Shown: piece after piece, positions 56,232 through 64,000 of the stretch | How positions within the stretch are numbered: position 1 is the first letter of the stretch | How the letters are laid out: every line of letters starts with the position of its first letter | Source: Verrucomicrobiota bacterium | GTDB taxonomy: Bacteria; Verrucomicrobiota; Verrucomicrobiia; Opitutales; Opitutaceae | Reading direction: 5' to 3' | NCBI GenBank assembly: GCA_028293545.1 | Contig: JAQGOP010000052.1 | Coordinates: 62,001 to 126,000 of the forward strand | Length of the DNA: 64,000 bases | Translations under genes and position numbers: made by a program | Notes under the pieces: model-generated | Told to the model about the DNA's origin: nothing | Database searches by the model: none | The model's input: only the letters and a program-made list of their open reading frames with translations

Positions 56232-57419
56232 TCAGAGTCCGAGAAGACGCTTTACTTCGCGCTCGAGCTTCGGACCGCGCGCATTGGTGGAGATAATCAT
56301 CCCCTGCTGGTCCAGGAGGAACATGGCGGGGATGCCGCGGATCCCATATTGTTTCCCAAAAACATTGTTCCAGTAAAGGCCGTCGTAGTATTGGGACCAC
56401 GGCATGTGTTTTTCCTGGGTGAAGGAAAGGACATCGGCGGCGGTCTTCTGGCGCTTCGAGGGCTTGGCCGCGTCGGGAGCCTGGTCGAATGAAATGCCGA
56501 CAACCTCGAACCCTTGGGCGTGGAATTTCTCATAGACCGCGACGAGGTTAGGGATCTCATGGACGCAGGGGCCGCACCACGTGGCCCAGAAGTCGATCAG
56601 GACCACCTTGCCGCGGAGCGCCGAGACGTCGACGTCGCGGCCGTCAATTGATTTGAACTTCATCTCGACCGGACGCGGGAGAAGTTCGGCGAGCTTCAGC
56701 TTCGATTCGGCGAGCGATTTGACCTGTTCGTTCGGGCTCGCGGCAAAGGCGCGCCAGTCTTCCACCGCTCCCTTCAGATCGGCGGATTCGGAGAGGTAGA
56801 GGAAATTGGAGACGAAGGCGGCGTTGGCGCTCGAGGCGGGATTTGCGTCCACGACCGCATGGAGTTGCGCGCGGAGTGCGGGCAAATCGACTGGCTCGTC
56901 TTTCTGCTGCGCCGCGAACGCCGCGTTCAGGGCATCGCCGAAGCGAAAGCGCGCCTGCATGGTTTTCAGCGCATCGGGCGAGGACTTGAATTCCGCCAGG
57001 AATTCCGAGGCGTTAGCGTTCTTCGGATTGAGCGATAGGGATTTTTCGAAGTTCGCGGTGGCCTGCGCCTGGTCGCCCGCGATTACGTACACCTCGCCGA
57101 GGCTGTCGTACACGTTCCACGATTCCAGGTGCAGTTGCGCGTTCGTCCGGAGGACAAATATCGCGGCGGGAATATTCTGCTGCGAGAGGTAGCGGTAGCC
57201 GAGCTGGTTCAGGGCACCTTCGTTCGGATCGAGGTTTGCGAAGTCGCTTTCCTTGCCTTCGGCGTACGCCTTTTTCGCAGCATCGAGGCCTTGCGTGTCG
57301 ATCGCTTCGGCGAGAATTTTTGCGAGCGTGAACGGTTTGGGCACGGGGGCGCCGGGTTCGGCGCAGGCGAGGGCGGCGGCCAAGGTGCCGAAAAGTAGGT
57401 AGCGGAGTTTTTGCTTCAT
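56232..57419 (-). CDS. Secreted TlpA-like thioredoxin with TPR-like N-terminus
   Basis: A 395-residue envelope protein. A signal peptide (MKQKLRYLLFGTLAAALACA) with a cysteine near cleavage may make it a lipoprotein. Residues about 30-150 hold TPR-like helical pairs (YLSQQNIPAAIFVLRTNAQL; AGDQAQATANFEKSLSLNPK). The C-terminal domain (about 245-395) is TlpA/thioredoxin with the active site FWATWCGPCVHEIP and the cis-proline GIRGIPAMF. It probably reduces or exchanges disulfides outside the cytoplasm. It leads a cassette with two tiny genes and a LuxR-like gene. Confidence 0.88.
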   Translation of the reverse strand: MKQKLRYLLFGTLAAALACAEPGAPVPKPFTLAKILAEAIDTQGLDAAKKAYAEGKESDFANLDPNEGALNQLGYRYLSQQNIPAAIFVLRTNAQLHLESWNVYDSLGEVYVIAGDQAQATANFEKSLSLNPKNANASEFLAEFKSSPDALKTMQARFRFGDALNAAFAAQQKDEPVDLPALRAQLHAVVDANPASSANAAFVSNFLYLSESADLKGAVEDWRAFAASPNEQVKSLAESKLKLAELLPRPVEMKFKSIDGRDVDVSALRGKVVLIDFWATWCGPCVHEIPNLVAVYEKFHAQGFEVVGISFDQAPDAAKPSKRQKTAADVLSFTQEKHMPWSQYYDGLYWNNVFGKQYGIRGIPAMFLLDQQGMIISTNARGPKLEREVKRLLGL

Positions 57420-57641
57420 AAAATTAGCCAGTGAACTCGATCAATGGCGGGCGACAGCGGTGCGGCGCAGGCGACAGATGCCAACGGTGAAATCGGAGGT
57501 TATGGGACGGGTCATCGAGATGAACCGGGCGTGCGGACACGCGGGCGGTCATCAGATAAGACGTGCAGGCCTCCTGTTTCCCCCTGCTCGGCCGGGAAAT
57601 ATCCGGACGGATTAACTCGTTTGGAGTAGTCCGATTTCAAA

Positions 57642-57667
57642 GTAGCGCCGGGTCTCGGACCGGCTCA
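57642..57667. repeat. GTAGCGCCGGGTCTCGGACC repeat, copy 2
   Basis: GTAGCGCCGGGTCTCGGACC then GGCTCA; matches the copy at 53255-53280 in all but a few bases. It lies in the 269-bp space between the TlpA-like gene and the DUF1801 gene, which otherwise shows nothing I can support. Confidence 0.6.
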
Positions 57668-57688
57668 ACGGCATGGCCGCGAATTCTT

Positions 57689-58081
57689 TCAGCGACCGGC
57701 GATTTCCGTCGGATCGCCTAGCCGGCGATTGAGGGCCACCGCTTCAGCGGCGAGGCGGCGGGCGACAGCAGGCTTCACCGTGTCGCCCTCGCGCAATTCG
57801 ATCGTCGCCATCTCGTATTTTCCGCCGGGCTTCAGCCGAGGTTCGATCTCACTAAGCCGCTGGCCGCGCCAAAAGCCGAACAACACCCGGTGGTCCTCCG
57901 CGCGAATAAGCAGCACCGGGCCATTCGCATGGTAGACGAGGTGACCCCATTTGATCCCCTCCTCTATCTTCGCGCTGCGGACGGCTCGCCGCAGACTCCG
58001 TACGACCTCTCCGCGCCAATCCTGCAATGCCGCAACGTAGGCGCCAGGATTCGCCGCCGGGGGAGCCTTCTTCATGCCCAT
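57689..58081 (-). CDS. DUF1801-family protein
   Basis: A 130-residue cytoplasmic protein of the DUF1801 (YdhG-like) family. GIKWGHLVYHANGPVLLIRA and RVLFGFWRGQRL are the family's typical segments, followed by the KYEMATIELREGD part. Function unknown; the fold is a small alpha/beta domain. The ATG at 58081 overlaps the end of the IS21 fragment frame by a few bases. Confidence 0.8.
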   Translation of the reverse strand: MGMKKAPPAANPGAYVAALQDWRGEVVRSLRRAVRSAKIEEGIKWGHLVYHANGPVLLIRAEDHRVLFGFWRGQRLSEIEPRLKPGGKYEMATIELREGDTVKPAVARRLAAEAVALNRRLGDPTEIAGR

Positions 58082-58248
58082 GCCGCCACTGCAACACGCT
58101 CAACCGTGATGGCAAGAACCCGACGACGACGCAAAACCCTCTCTGTGATAAATCCGTTCGGGGACAGGTCCATGGCCCTTGGGAAAGGCGAAACTGAGAA
58201 AGACCTTCCGCCATCGCCTGGGCCCACGGCTTGTTTGGTTTTTGGCCC

Positions 58249-58371
58249 GCGAAGGTATCGCGCGACGGTTTCCCGGTGAATGCCTAGGTCACGGGCAATC
58301 TTCCGCGCGGACCAACCGCACTGGGAAAGAAGTTCGATGCTTAGTTTGTAGCTCACCTGTAGATAGTTCAC
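58249..58371 (-). pseudogene. IS21-family istA transposase, N-terminal fragment
   Basis: The first 41 codons (MNYLQVSYKLSIELLSQCGW then SARKIARDLGIHRETVARYL) match the helix-turn-helix start of IS21 IstA proteins. After ARYLR the frame continues in unrelated sequence to 58072, where no catalytic DDE domain exists. No istB gene is nearby, so this is a remnant of an old insertion. It marks the left side of the peptidase/receptor locus. Confidence 0.75.
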
Positions 58372-58785
58372 GGCACGCCTTCTGCCGCGAGGGCAGTAGA
58401 GCGCGGAATCCTACCTCAGCATTGGCTGGTTTTGAGCTGCCCGAAGGTGGTACGTTCTGCCCGCCCGCTGACACGTCGGAGGAGCGGCGTCCGCCGCCAG
58501 CGCAAAGCGGCGTGATGCGGCCCGCCGGCGCCGTTTCTCCGGAAAAACGTGCCCGCGCCCCCGCCAATCTCCACCGCGCATGGCACCACTCTGCGACGTA
58601 TTCACAACCGAGTGACAACGCCCATAGCAAGTTAGAACTCCCATCAACCTCGTCGCTCTCAGTAGCCTGTCCTTCTGTCTTTCCGCCCGCAGCTGTTACC
58701 CCGCATATCGAGTGCGCGCTCTTAATTTCTAGAGGCCAGACCCCGTGCTCGGGCGTGTTCGGGCCCTAGGTTCTAGGCTCCCTCT
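58372..58785. other. Spacer between IS21 remnant and peptidase genes
   Basis: About 415 bp with no supported gene. Short frames here are not protein-like. It shifts in base composition from high-GC on the left to lower-GC at the peptidase genes, consistent with an acquisition boundary. Confidence 0.45.
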
Positions 58786-61545
58786 TCAATTGGACCGACT
58801 TTCATCTGCTACGAACCATTCAGGAGCGGTCCGTCCCCTGACGGTAAAATCGAAAAACTCTGTAACTCTTGTATTCATGTCCGCGATCGATGCCTCATCA
58901 AAACTGTGGCCTTGGCCGCGATATTCCAGCAGGACTACATTGCGTTTTCCCGCGCGGCGCGCGCTGTTGAACATCTCCAGCGCCTGGCCAAACGCTATTG
59001 ATTTATCCTCTGTTCCATGCGCCATCAATAGAGGAGTTTCGATACTTGTAACGTGATATAATGGAGATCCTTCGATCATTGATTTCCAATTGTCCCACCA
59101 CGGACCCTTCATGAAGGGTTGATTAGATTCCGCGATAACGGCCTTGGGTCTTTCATGATACATCGCGCCATAGTCGCTCCAGAGGTCAGATACTCCCGCC
59201 AGTCCGAACACTGCTTTGAAGCGTTGCGAGCGGGTTCCTATATACAAAGCCTCGTACGCACCATACGAATATCCGACAATTCCCAAACGCTGCTCGTCGA
59301 TGAAACCGGTGGCCGTTGCGGCATCCACCGCCGCATTCACCGACTCCAAGGCAACTTCGGCGGCCTCATTAAACACCGGCTGGATATCGGGCAGCAACAC
59401 GGCGTAACCACGCATCAACCACCCAAATGGACCGATGGGATCGTGTAAATTGATAGTGAGCGGCCCGAAGGGAGCAGGGTACGCTGTTTGCTTTAGATAG
59501 ATGGAAATAATAGCGGGATAAGGCGGTTTACCCTTGTTTGTCGGGGGCAAGTACAACACCGCGCGAAGCTTTTGCCCACGAATAGTGGTATAATGTATTA
59601 ATCTGGGTTCCGGTATCCAATCCAACCGGCGTCGTTGCGGATTCGCATCGGTCGTTCTGATTTCCTTTTCCCAATCTTGATCAACTGCATACCATTCATC
59701 GCCGGCAGCGTCTCCACGAAAGAGGAACCGTCCGAGGCGCTGATCCTTAAATCCGGCGGCAATGCTCAGATTTTTCCAAACGGCGATCTTCAGGCCGATC
59801 TGTTTCGTATAAGTGGCGACTGCGGTGCGGCCGGTGTTCAGATCGACGGCTCGAAATTCAATCGGCGCCTCCAAATCCACGCAGCATGACTTGTCCGGCA
59901 CGAGTCCGATAGGTTCCCCGTCCAGGAGCATCCGTTCATAGCGAATTGCCTTGGCCCGGCCGTCTTTCGTCAGATTAGTTGCAACAGAACCGTCGAGGGG
60001 AATCGACCAGACGTCATAGTAGTCGGAAAGTAACATGGACTTGCCATCGCTTGAGAAACCTTGGAGTACGCTCGCCACTTCCGCATCCCGAGGGCGCCAC
60101 TTGTCTTTCGGATCGTTCTCGGGCCAATAGAAACGTGTGGGTAGACCTCGCGTGACGGAACGAGTTTGTTTCGTTTTGAGGTCGTAGGTTACGTAGTCGC
60201 CCTGTTTATCCTGGTAGATCACTGCTTCCTCGTTGGGCGACAATCTTGGTGCCAATGAAAGGCCGGCCGAAATCGTAACCGGCAATGATGTTGCGATCGA
60301 AGTCGTCGTCGCGCTGTCGAGGTCAATTAGGAAATAGTCGCGGTTCTCTGCAACGCGCAGCCCTTGATGCGCATTCATCCACGTGACGGATGAATCTCGA
60401 TAGACCAACGCGTGTCGTCCGTGCTGAGGAAACCCGGCCAGCCTTTCACCAGGTTCCGCGATCGTGCGAAGGGCCCGAGTAGCGGCATCCCAAAATAAAA
60501 CAGAGCTCGAGGGAGCCCGGCGTTCATCCGGCAGACGCTGATCTTCTGATCGCCAAACTCTGACGGTTGATTCGTCGGTTTTCCTCGGCGGTTTGACGGA
60601 CGTCACCGTGATGAACATGGAACGATCGCAATCCCGCGGCACGACGCTGAAACGCAAACCGTCATCTTTTTCAATCCGTAACTGAGCACCAGGAAGGGCA
60701 ATCTTTTGGTCTAGGGTCGCGACCGTGCATTGGTTGCTTTCCCAAATATCGTATTCCAAAAATGCCTCTAGGTCCGGGGGGCGCGCTTTGCCCCTGGACT
60801 CAATATTGTTGTTCCGGCTCAAGATGCCCCCCAACGAATGTCCGTCGCTTGACCAACTCATTTCGAGCAAATCAGAGGCCTCGTCTAAAATCCAACGCCT
60901 TTCGATATTCATCCGCAGGTTCAATGCGTACAGAGTTCCCTCCTCGGTCCACGCCACGCAGTTTTGACTCGCATCCAGGCAAAGTTTTGCGGCGGATCCC
61001 TTGTCTTCGAAGCGATTGGTCTCAAGGTCCCACAGCGCCCATCTAGCGGGCGTTCCAGAAACGACGCGCACCACGCCAATCACTTCGCTTGCCGCTCCCT
61101 GCAGCGTGATCGGCCGGGTCACGCGCTGCACCGCTCGTTCGTAACCGTCCTTCAGCCTGATCGCCACCAGTTCGTTATCATCCGTCGGAAGGCCGACATG
61201 CGCTTTGGGGGAACGAACGAAGGTAATCCAGCCGTGCAGCGGCGAAAGCTCGATGCCCCCAGCTCCTCTGGCGAGGCGGCCCGCGCGGATTTGTCTTCGC
61301 GTTCCATCATTCAGGTTTTGGATTGTGATCAGGACTGAAGGATCTTTGGTCGAAACACCCAAGATTACTTCCGTTACGACGCTGCTGGCTTCCGGAATGA
61401 ACCGAGTGCTCGCGATTTGCCCCCATTCCGCTAAGTCGTTCACCGAAAATTCCTTAATGGAGCCTACCGGTTCACTGGAAACGCTAGCTACTGCAGAAGG
61501 GGCGACCGCAATTAATATAGATGCCAACCAATGGGATATTTTCAT
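58786..61545 (-). CDS. Secreted S9-family (prolyl-oligopeptidase-like) serine peptidase
   Basis: A 919-residue exported peptidase. The signal peptide MKISHWLASILIAVAPSAVA starts at the ATG at 61545; an upstream ATG at 61569 is possible. A beta-propeller-like N-terminal part (about 60-620) precedes the alpha/beta-hydrolase domain. The triad is intact: S760 in GYSYGAYEAL, D847 in HGTEDKS and H880 in GQGHSFDE. It resembles acylaminoacyl/dipeptidyl peptidases that trim short peptides. It lies 43 bp downstream of a second S9 gene and a TonB-dependent receptor, so the three may serve one peptide substrate. Base composition is lower in GC than the neighbouring genes. Confidence 0.88.
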   Translation of the reverse strand: MKISHWLASILIAVAPSAVASVSSEPVGSIKEFSVNDLAEWGQIASTRFIPEASSVVTEVILGVSTKDPSVLITIQNLNDGTRRQIRAGRLARGAGGIELSPLHGWITFVRSPKAHVGLPTDDNELVAIRLKDGYERAVQRVTRPITLQGAASEVIGVVRVVSGTPARWALWDLETNRFEDKGSAAKLCLDASQNCVAWTEEGTLYALNLRMNIERRWILDEASDLLEMSWSSDGHSLGGILSRNNNIESRGKARPPDLEAFLEYDIWESNQCTVATLDQKIALPGAQLRIEKDDGLRFSVVPRDCDRSMFITVTSVKPPRKTDESTVRVWRSEDQRLPDERRAPSSSVLFWDAATRALRTIAEPGERLAGFPQHGRHALVYRDSSVTWMNAHQGLRVAENRDYFLIDLDSATTTSIATSLPVTISAGLSLAPRLSPNEEAVIYQDKQGDYVTYDLKTKQTRSVTRGLPTRFYWPENDPKDKWRPRDAEVASVLQGFSSDGKSMLLSDYYDVWSIPLDGSVATNLTKDGRAKAIRYERMLLDGEPIGLVPDKSCCVDLEAPIEFRAVDLNTGRTAVATYTKQIGLKIAVWKNLSIAAGFKDQRLGRFLFRGDAAGDEWYAVDQDWEKEIRTTDANPQRRRLDWIPEPRLIHYTTIRGQKLRAVLYLPPTNKGKPPYPAIISIYLKQTAYPAPFGPLTINLHDPIGPFGWLMRGYAVLLPDIQPVFNEAAEVALESVNAAVDAATATGFIDEQRLGIVGYSYGAYEALYIGTRSQRFKAVFGLAGVSDLWSDYGAMYHERPKAVIAESNQPFMKGPWWDNWKSMIEGSPLYHVTSIETPLLMAHGTEDKSIAFGQALEMFNSARRAGKRNVVLLEYRGQGHSFDEASIADMNTRVTEFFDFTVRGRTAPEWFVADESRSN

Positions 61546-61588
61546 TACAACTTTTTCTGCGTCGGACAATGACCACCAGCATTCGAAC

Positions 61589-63865
61589 TCAGGGCCGGCT
61601 CGCCCTGCGCGAATCTTGCATTTCCTTCCACCGGGGAAGGCTCATTATGCCGCCCTCATCAAGATCTTCGCGCTTCCCCAACCAAAAGGTCAGCCAATCA
61701 ACCGTGGACTCAAGTGAGGTCCTTCGCTGCTGTGGTCGGATGAGCTGATGGCTGCCATCAGGGAAAAGTAAAAATTCGGCCGGGCGGTTTACTCGGCGAA
61801 ACGCTGTCATCGCCTCCAGCATCGGAACGACGCCAAACCTGCTGTTAATTTGAAACAACACGGGAGCATCACTCTTTTGGACATTGAACCCTGGGGCGAG
61901 GGCCAGCCAAGTCGCTTGGTTATACCAAAACGGCCCCCCGTATTGCCGTTCATGAAAAAAAAGCGACTGCGTCGCGCGTGACGTGCCGACATCATAGAGA
62001 TAATCGCCATAGCTCCCCTGCCAAGCGTCGGCCACGACGACGGCACCGACCTTCGTCCGGTGCGGATGAGTCGCCGCATAATAGGCCATATAGCCTCCGC
62101 GAGAAAAACCCACCAATCCGATCTCGCTCAAATCCAGGGAGGATTCGCTGCGAAGTGAATCGATTGCCGCATCCAATCTCGCCATGAAATACTCTCCCTC
62201 CTTGGTCGTCAGAGTCACATCGGGTCGGTTCTCGGCCGGAATATTCATCTGCAGAACGGCAAAGCCTTTTTGCGCCAGAAGCTGGCTGGCATAGGCGGAA
62301 CTTGCCATGCCATCTGGGAGAAATTGGGCGGGAGAATATCGGTAAGCTTGAACCACCAGCTTGAGGGTTTGATTCGCTTGCGCCTGAGGAATGATTAAGC
62401 CGCCTTCCTCCATTGCCCCGTCGGGATCGATCCAATGGACCGTCCGTGTCGGGTGCACCCTCACACCGGCGAGTACGGGATCCTCGCCGAAGAGTCGCAG
62501 AGATTTACTTCCCTGCACGGCCCAAACCATCGGCGGCGTGTTTGCATCCTGTCTCAGTTCAACATTGAACGGCCTTGCGTCGTCTGGAGAGACAGAGTCT
62601 TTCGATGCTGTCCTATCTTGCAGCTTCCACCCTCCTTCCTTGCGCGCGAACCGGCGCCAAACACTGGGTCGTTTCAAGAGATTGATATATTCGACGACAA
62701 ACTCTTCGCCGGGATTCGTCCAGTGGGCGCGTCCGGTCCAAAGGCGAGGATCCTCCATCCTCGGCGTTTCGATAGAGGCGATTTTGGTCCAGTGGCGCGT
62801 TTCCACGTCGTATTCCACGATATACGCAGTTGTGGTCCGCTCCATGTCATCGGTGGAGAGCGGTAATGCGGTGTTGAACAAAATGACTCGCCGGCCGTCG
62901 GGTGACCATAGGACGGAGGTGTCGACGATGTTATTAGGGGATGTCGCCGCGCCAACCGGGGCGTCAAGCATCGGCGTCAACTCTCCCGTGCGCAGATCGG
63001 CCAAGATGAATTGATAGTGGCGCACTACCGGTTTGTAATAATGGCTCCACTCCTTTGGAATCTTCCATCCCGTCGGGGCAAAGACCATGACGGCAAATGC
63101 CCCAGTAGGAGCAAACCACGTCCGCGGTGCGCCAAGTTCTGACTGAGCCATGAACTGCGCGTCACCGCCGTGGTAGCGGGAAATAATCCGATTGGTCCTT
63201 CGGGGCGGAGAAAACAGCGAGAACACGGCATCCCCGGAAATCACCGTCGCCGGATATTTTCCAAAGGGGCTTGTGGCTTCTTCGTTGTCCACCGCGTAGA
63301 TGACGCCTTCCGTTCCCGCCTGAATTTCCACCACGTCAGTGTTTGCGCAGGTGAGATTCACAAGGCTGTTGTGGGACACCCTGAACTGATAACCATTCAC
63401 GGGATTATTCCCCGCCGTGCCGAGGAACGTGAGCGTATCGTTGTCGGACCAGCGGATATCGCGAATTCCCACTTCGTCGTCGCCCGGCCGAGTAGAAGCA
63501 ATGGCAATTACAGCTTTCGGACGTGGCGCCTCATTCGTTCCGGAGTCTGAAATTTTCAGCCGAGCGGAAATCACCTCAGTTTCGAATACGAACACTTCAT
63601 AGATCACCTCGTCTTGCTTCAGGCTTCCCCTACGGGTCGCGACAAAGAAATGTCTTCCGTCGGGAGAGAATTTGCCACCGATCGCGCTTTCCGTAGGCTC
63701 GATATAGGCTGGACTCGTTTGCCCGGTCACGAAATACCGCATCTCGATGGACTCGCGCACCGTCCACGGTCGTTCCCGAGTGACGTCGAATGCCACCACG
63801 TCTTTGCTAAACCCACCGATGCCTGACGATGCCAACAGCGCGCAACGCGCCAATTTCTGGAGCAT
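61589..63865 (-). CDS. Secreted S9-family peptidase, Atxe2 lasso-peptide isopeptidase-like
   Basis: A 758-residue exported protein with a short hydrophobic leader (MLQKLARCALLASSGIGGFS). A propeller-type N-terminal part (SPDGRHFFVATRRGSLKQDE, later SPDGRRVILFNTALPL) is followed by a hydrolase domain with S588 in LVGFSRGGYMAYY and H706 in FPDGSHQLIRP. The C-terminal order, FPDGSHQLIRPQQRRTSLES then TVDWLTFWLG, resembles Atxe2-type lasso isopeptidases, as recalled from that family. The segment where S9 enzymes carry the catalytic acid reads FQINSRFGVVP, with no obvious aspartate. It follows the TonB receptor gene by only 6 bp, as in lasso loci of proteobacteria. Confidence 0.75.
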   Translation of the reverse strand: MLQKLARCALLASSGIGGFSKDVVAFDVTRERPWTVRESIEMRYFVTGQTSPAYIEPTESAIGGKFSPDGRHFFVATRRGSLKQDEVIYEVFVFETEVISARLKISDSGTNEAPRPKAVIAIASTRPGDDEVGIRDIRWSDNDTLTFLGTAGNNPVNGYQFRVSHNSLVNLTCANTDVVEIQAGTEGVIYAVDNEEATSPFGKYPATVISGDAVFSLFSPPRRTNRIISRYHGGDAQFMAQSELGAPRTWFAPTGAFAVMVFAPTGWKIPKEWSHYYKPVVRHYQFILADLRTGELTPMLDAPVGAATSPNNIVDTSVLWSPDGRRVILFNTALPLSTDDMERTTTAYIVEYDVETRHWTKIASIETPRMEDPRLWTGRAHWTNPGEEFVVEYINLLKRPSVWRRFARKEGGWKLQDRTASKDSVSPDDARPFNVELRQDANTPPMVWAVQGSKSLRLFGEDPVLAGVRVHPTRTVHWIDPDGAMEEGGLIIPQAQANQTLKLVVQAYRYSPAQFLPDGMASSAYASQLLAQKGFAVLQMNIPAENRPDVTLTTKEGEYFMARLDAAIDSLRSESSLDLSEIGLVGFSRGGYMAYYAATHPHRTKVGAVVVADAWQGSYGDYLYDVGTSRATQSLFFHERQYGGPFWYNQATWLALAPGFNVQKSDAPVLFQINSRFGVVPMLEAMTAFRRVNRPAEFLLFPDGSHQLIRPQQRRTSLESTVDWLTFWLGKREDLDEGGIMSLPRWKEMQDSRRASRP

Positions 63866-63871
63866 GGGCGG

Positions 63872-64000
63872 TTAGAATGAGACGTTGGCCTTGAGATAAA
63901 TGACTCCTCCGCGCGGGTCGCCGACGTAGCTATAGAGCCCTTGAGTGTTGCTGACATCGATGGGCGGCCTTTGGTTGAAGATATTCTTGATTCCCAGCGT
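63872..64000 (-). CDS. TonB-dependent receptor, C-terminal end (5' part missing)
   Basis: The last 42 codons of a TonB-dependent outer-membrane receptor. The pattern LGIKNIFNQRPPIDV, then SYVGDPRGGVIYLKANVSF, is the final strand pair of such barrels, and it ends in phenylalanine as expected for outer-membrane insertion. The rest lies beyond the window. It is followed after 6 bp by the Atxe2-like peptidase gene, implying one operon for import and cleavage. Confidence 0.88.
   Translation of the reverse strand, partial: TLGIKNIFNQRPPIDVSNTQGLYSYVGDPRGGVIYLKANVSF

Overview
This is a GC-rich bacterial chromosome segment, most likely from a member of the Opitutaceae (Verrucomicrobiota). That placement is an inference from the large two-part form of IspG, Kdo and undecaprenyl synthesis genes of a Gram-negative envelope, two LigA-type ligases, protein character throughout, and several families of palindromic interspersed repeats of a kind I associate with this group. 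No rRNA gene, CRISPR array, intact prophage or intact transposase was seen.

Layout. 1-3.5 kb: end of a caa3-type cytochrome c oxidase operon (ctaD partial, ctaE, ctaF, ctaG). 3.5-12.5 kb, minus strand: a sulfur assimilation operon led by an Rrf2 regulator, then a YezD-like small protein, an outer-membrane porin, sulfate ABC transporter (sbp, cysT, cysW, cysA), cysteine synthase and an FAD/NAD(P) protein. 12.6-15.7 kb: an MBL hydrolase and an unusual BRCT-less NAD+-dependent DNA ligase with a signal-like N-terminus. 15.7-20.3 kb: a sugar cluster (galT, inositol-monophosphatase-like, arabinokinase-like GHMP kinase, ROK kinase). 20.6-26.1 kb: YkgJ-like protein, engB, YbhB-like protein, class I aldolase, a divergent MarR regulator/ClC transporter pair with a palindromic operator, and tRNA-Leu(CAA). 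26.6-34.8 kb: rsmE, a stand-alone lipoyl/E3-binding protein, kdsA, pyrG, small hypotheticals, a PfkB kinase, proA and a pterin carbinolamine dehydratase. 34.9-41.8 kb, plus strand: uppS, cdsA, dxr, rseP, ispG (isoprenoid and envelope lipid supply), interrupted by a repeat-rich spacer. 41.8-43.7 kb: a candidate replication origin and dnaA.

43.9-51.7 kb: a conserved hypothetical; a minus-strand module of outer-membrane protein, cupredoxin and hybrid histidine kinase; then the housekeeping ligA with a VanZ-like gene. 51.8-58.4 kb is accessory in character: tRNA-Pro(GGG), a lower-GC orphan gene, a secreted hydrolase, an XRE regulator, a thioredoxin-like/small protein/ACT-like/LuxR cassette, a DUF1801 protein and an IS21 istA fragment. 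58.8-64 kb: two secreted S9-family serine peptidases downstream of a TonB-dependent receptor whose 3' end lies at the window edge. The first peptidase after the receptor resembles lasso-peptide isopeptidases. This lower-GC peptide uptake/processing locus is the most promising candidate for an undescribed system.

Between genes, at least four repeat families recur, mostly as inverted pairs 100-300 bp long. They often lie between convergent genes or in leader regions and supply the last codons of some reading frames. Start codons were moved from the longest frame wherever homology, gene overlap or repeat content argued for it; each such choice is explained.
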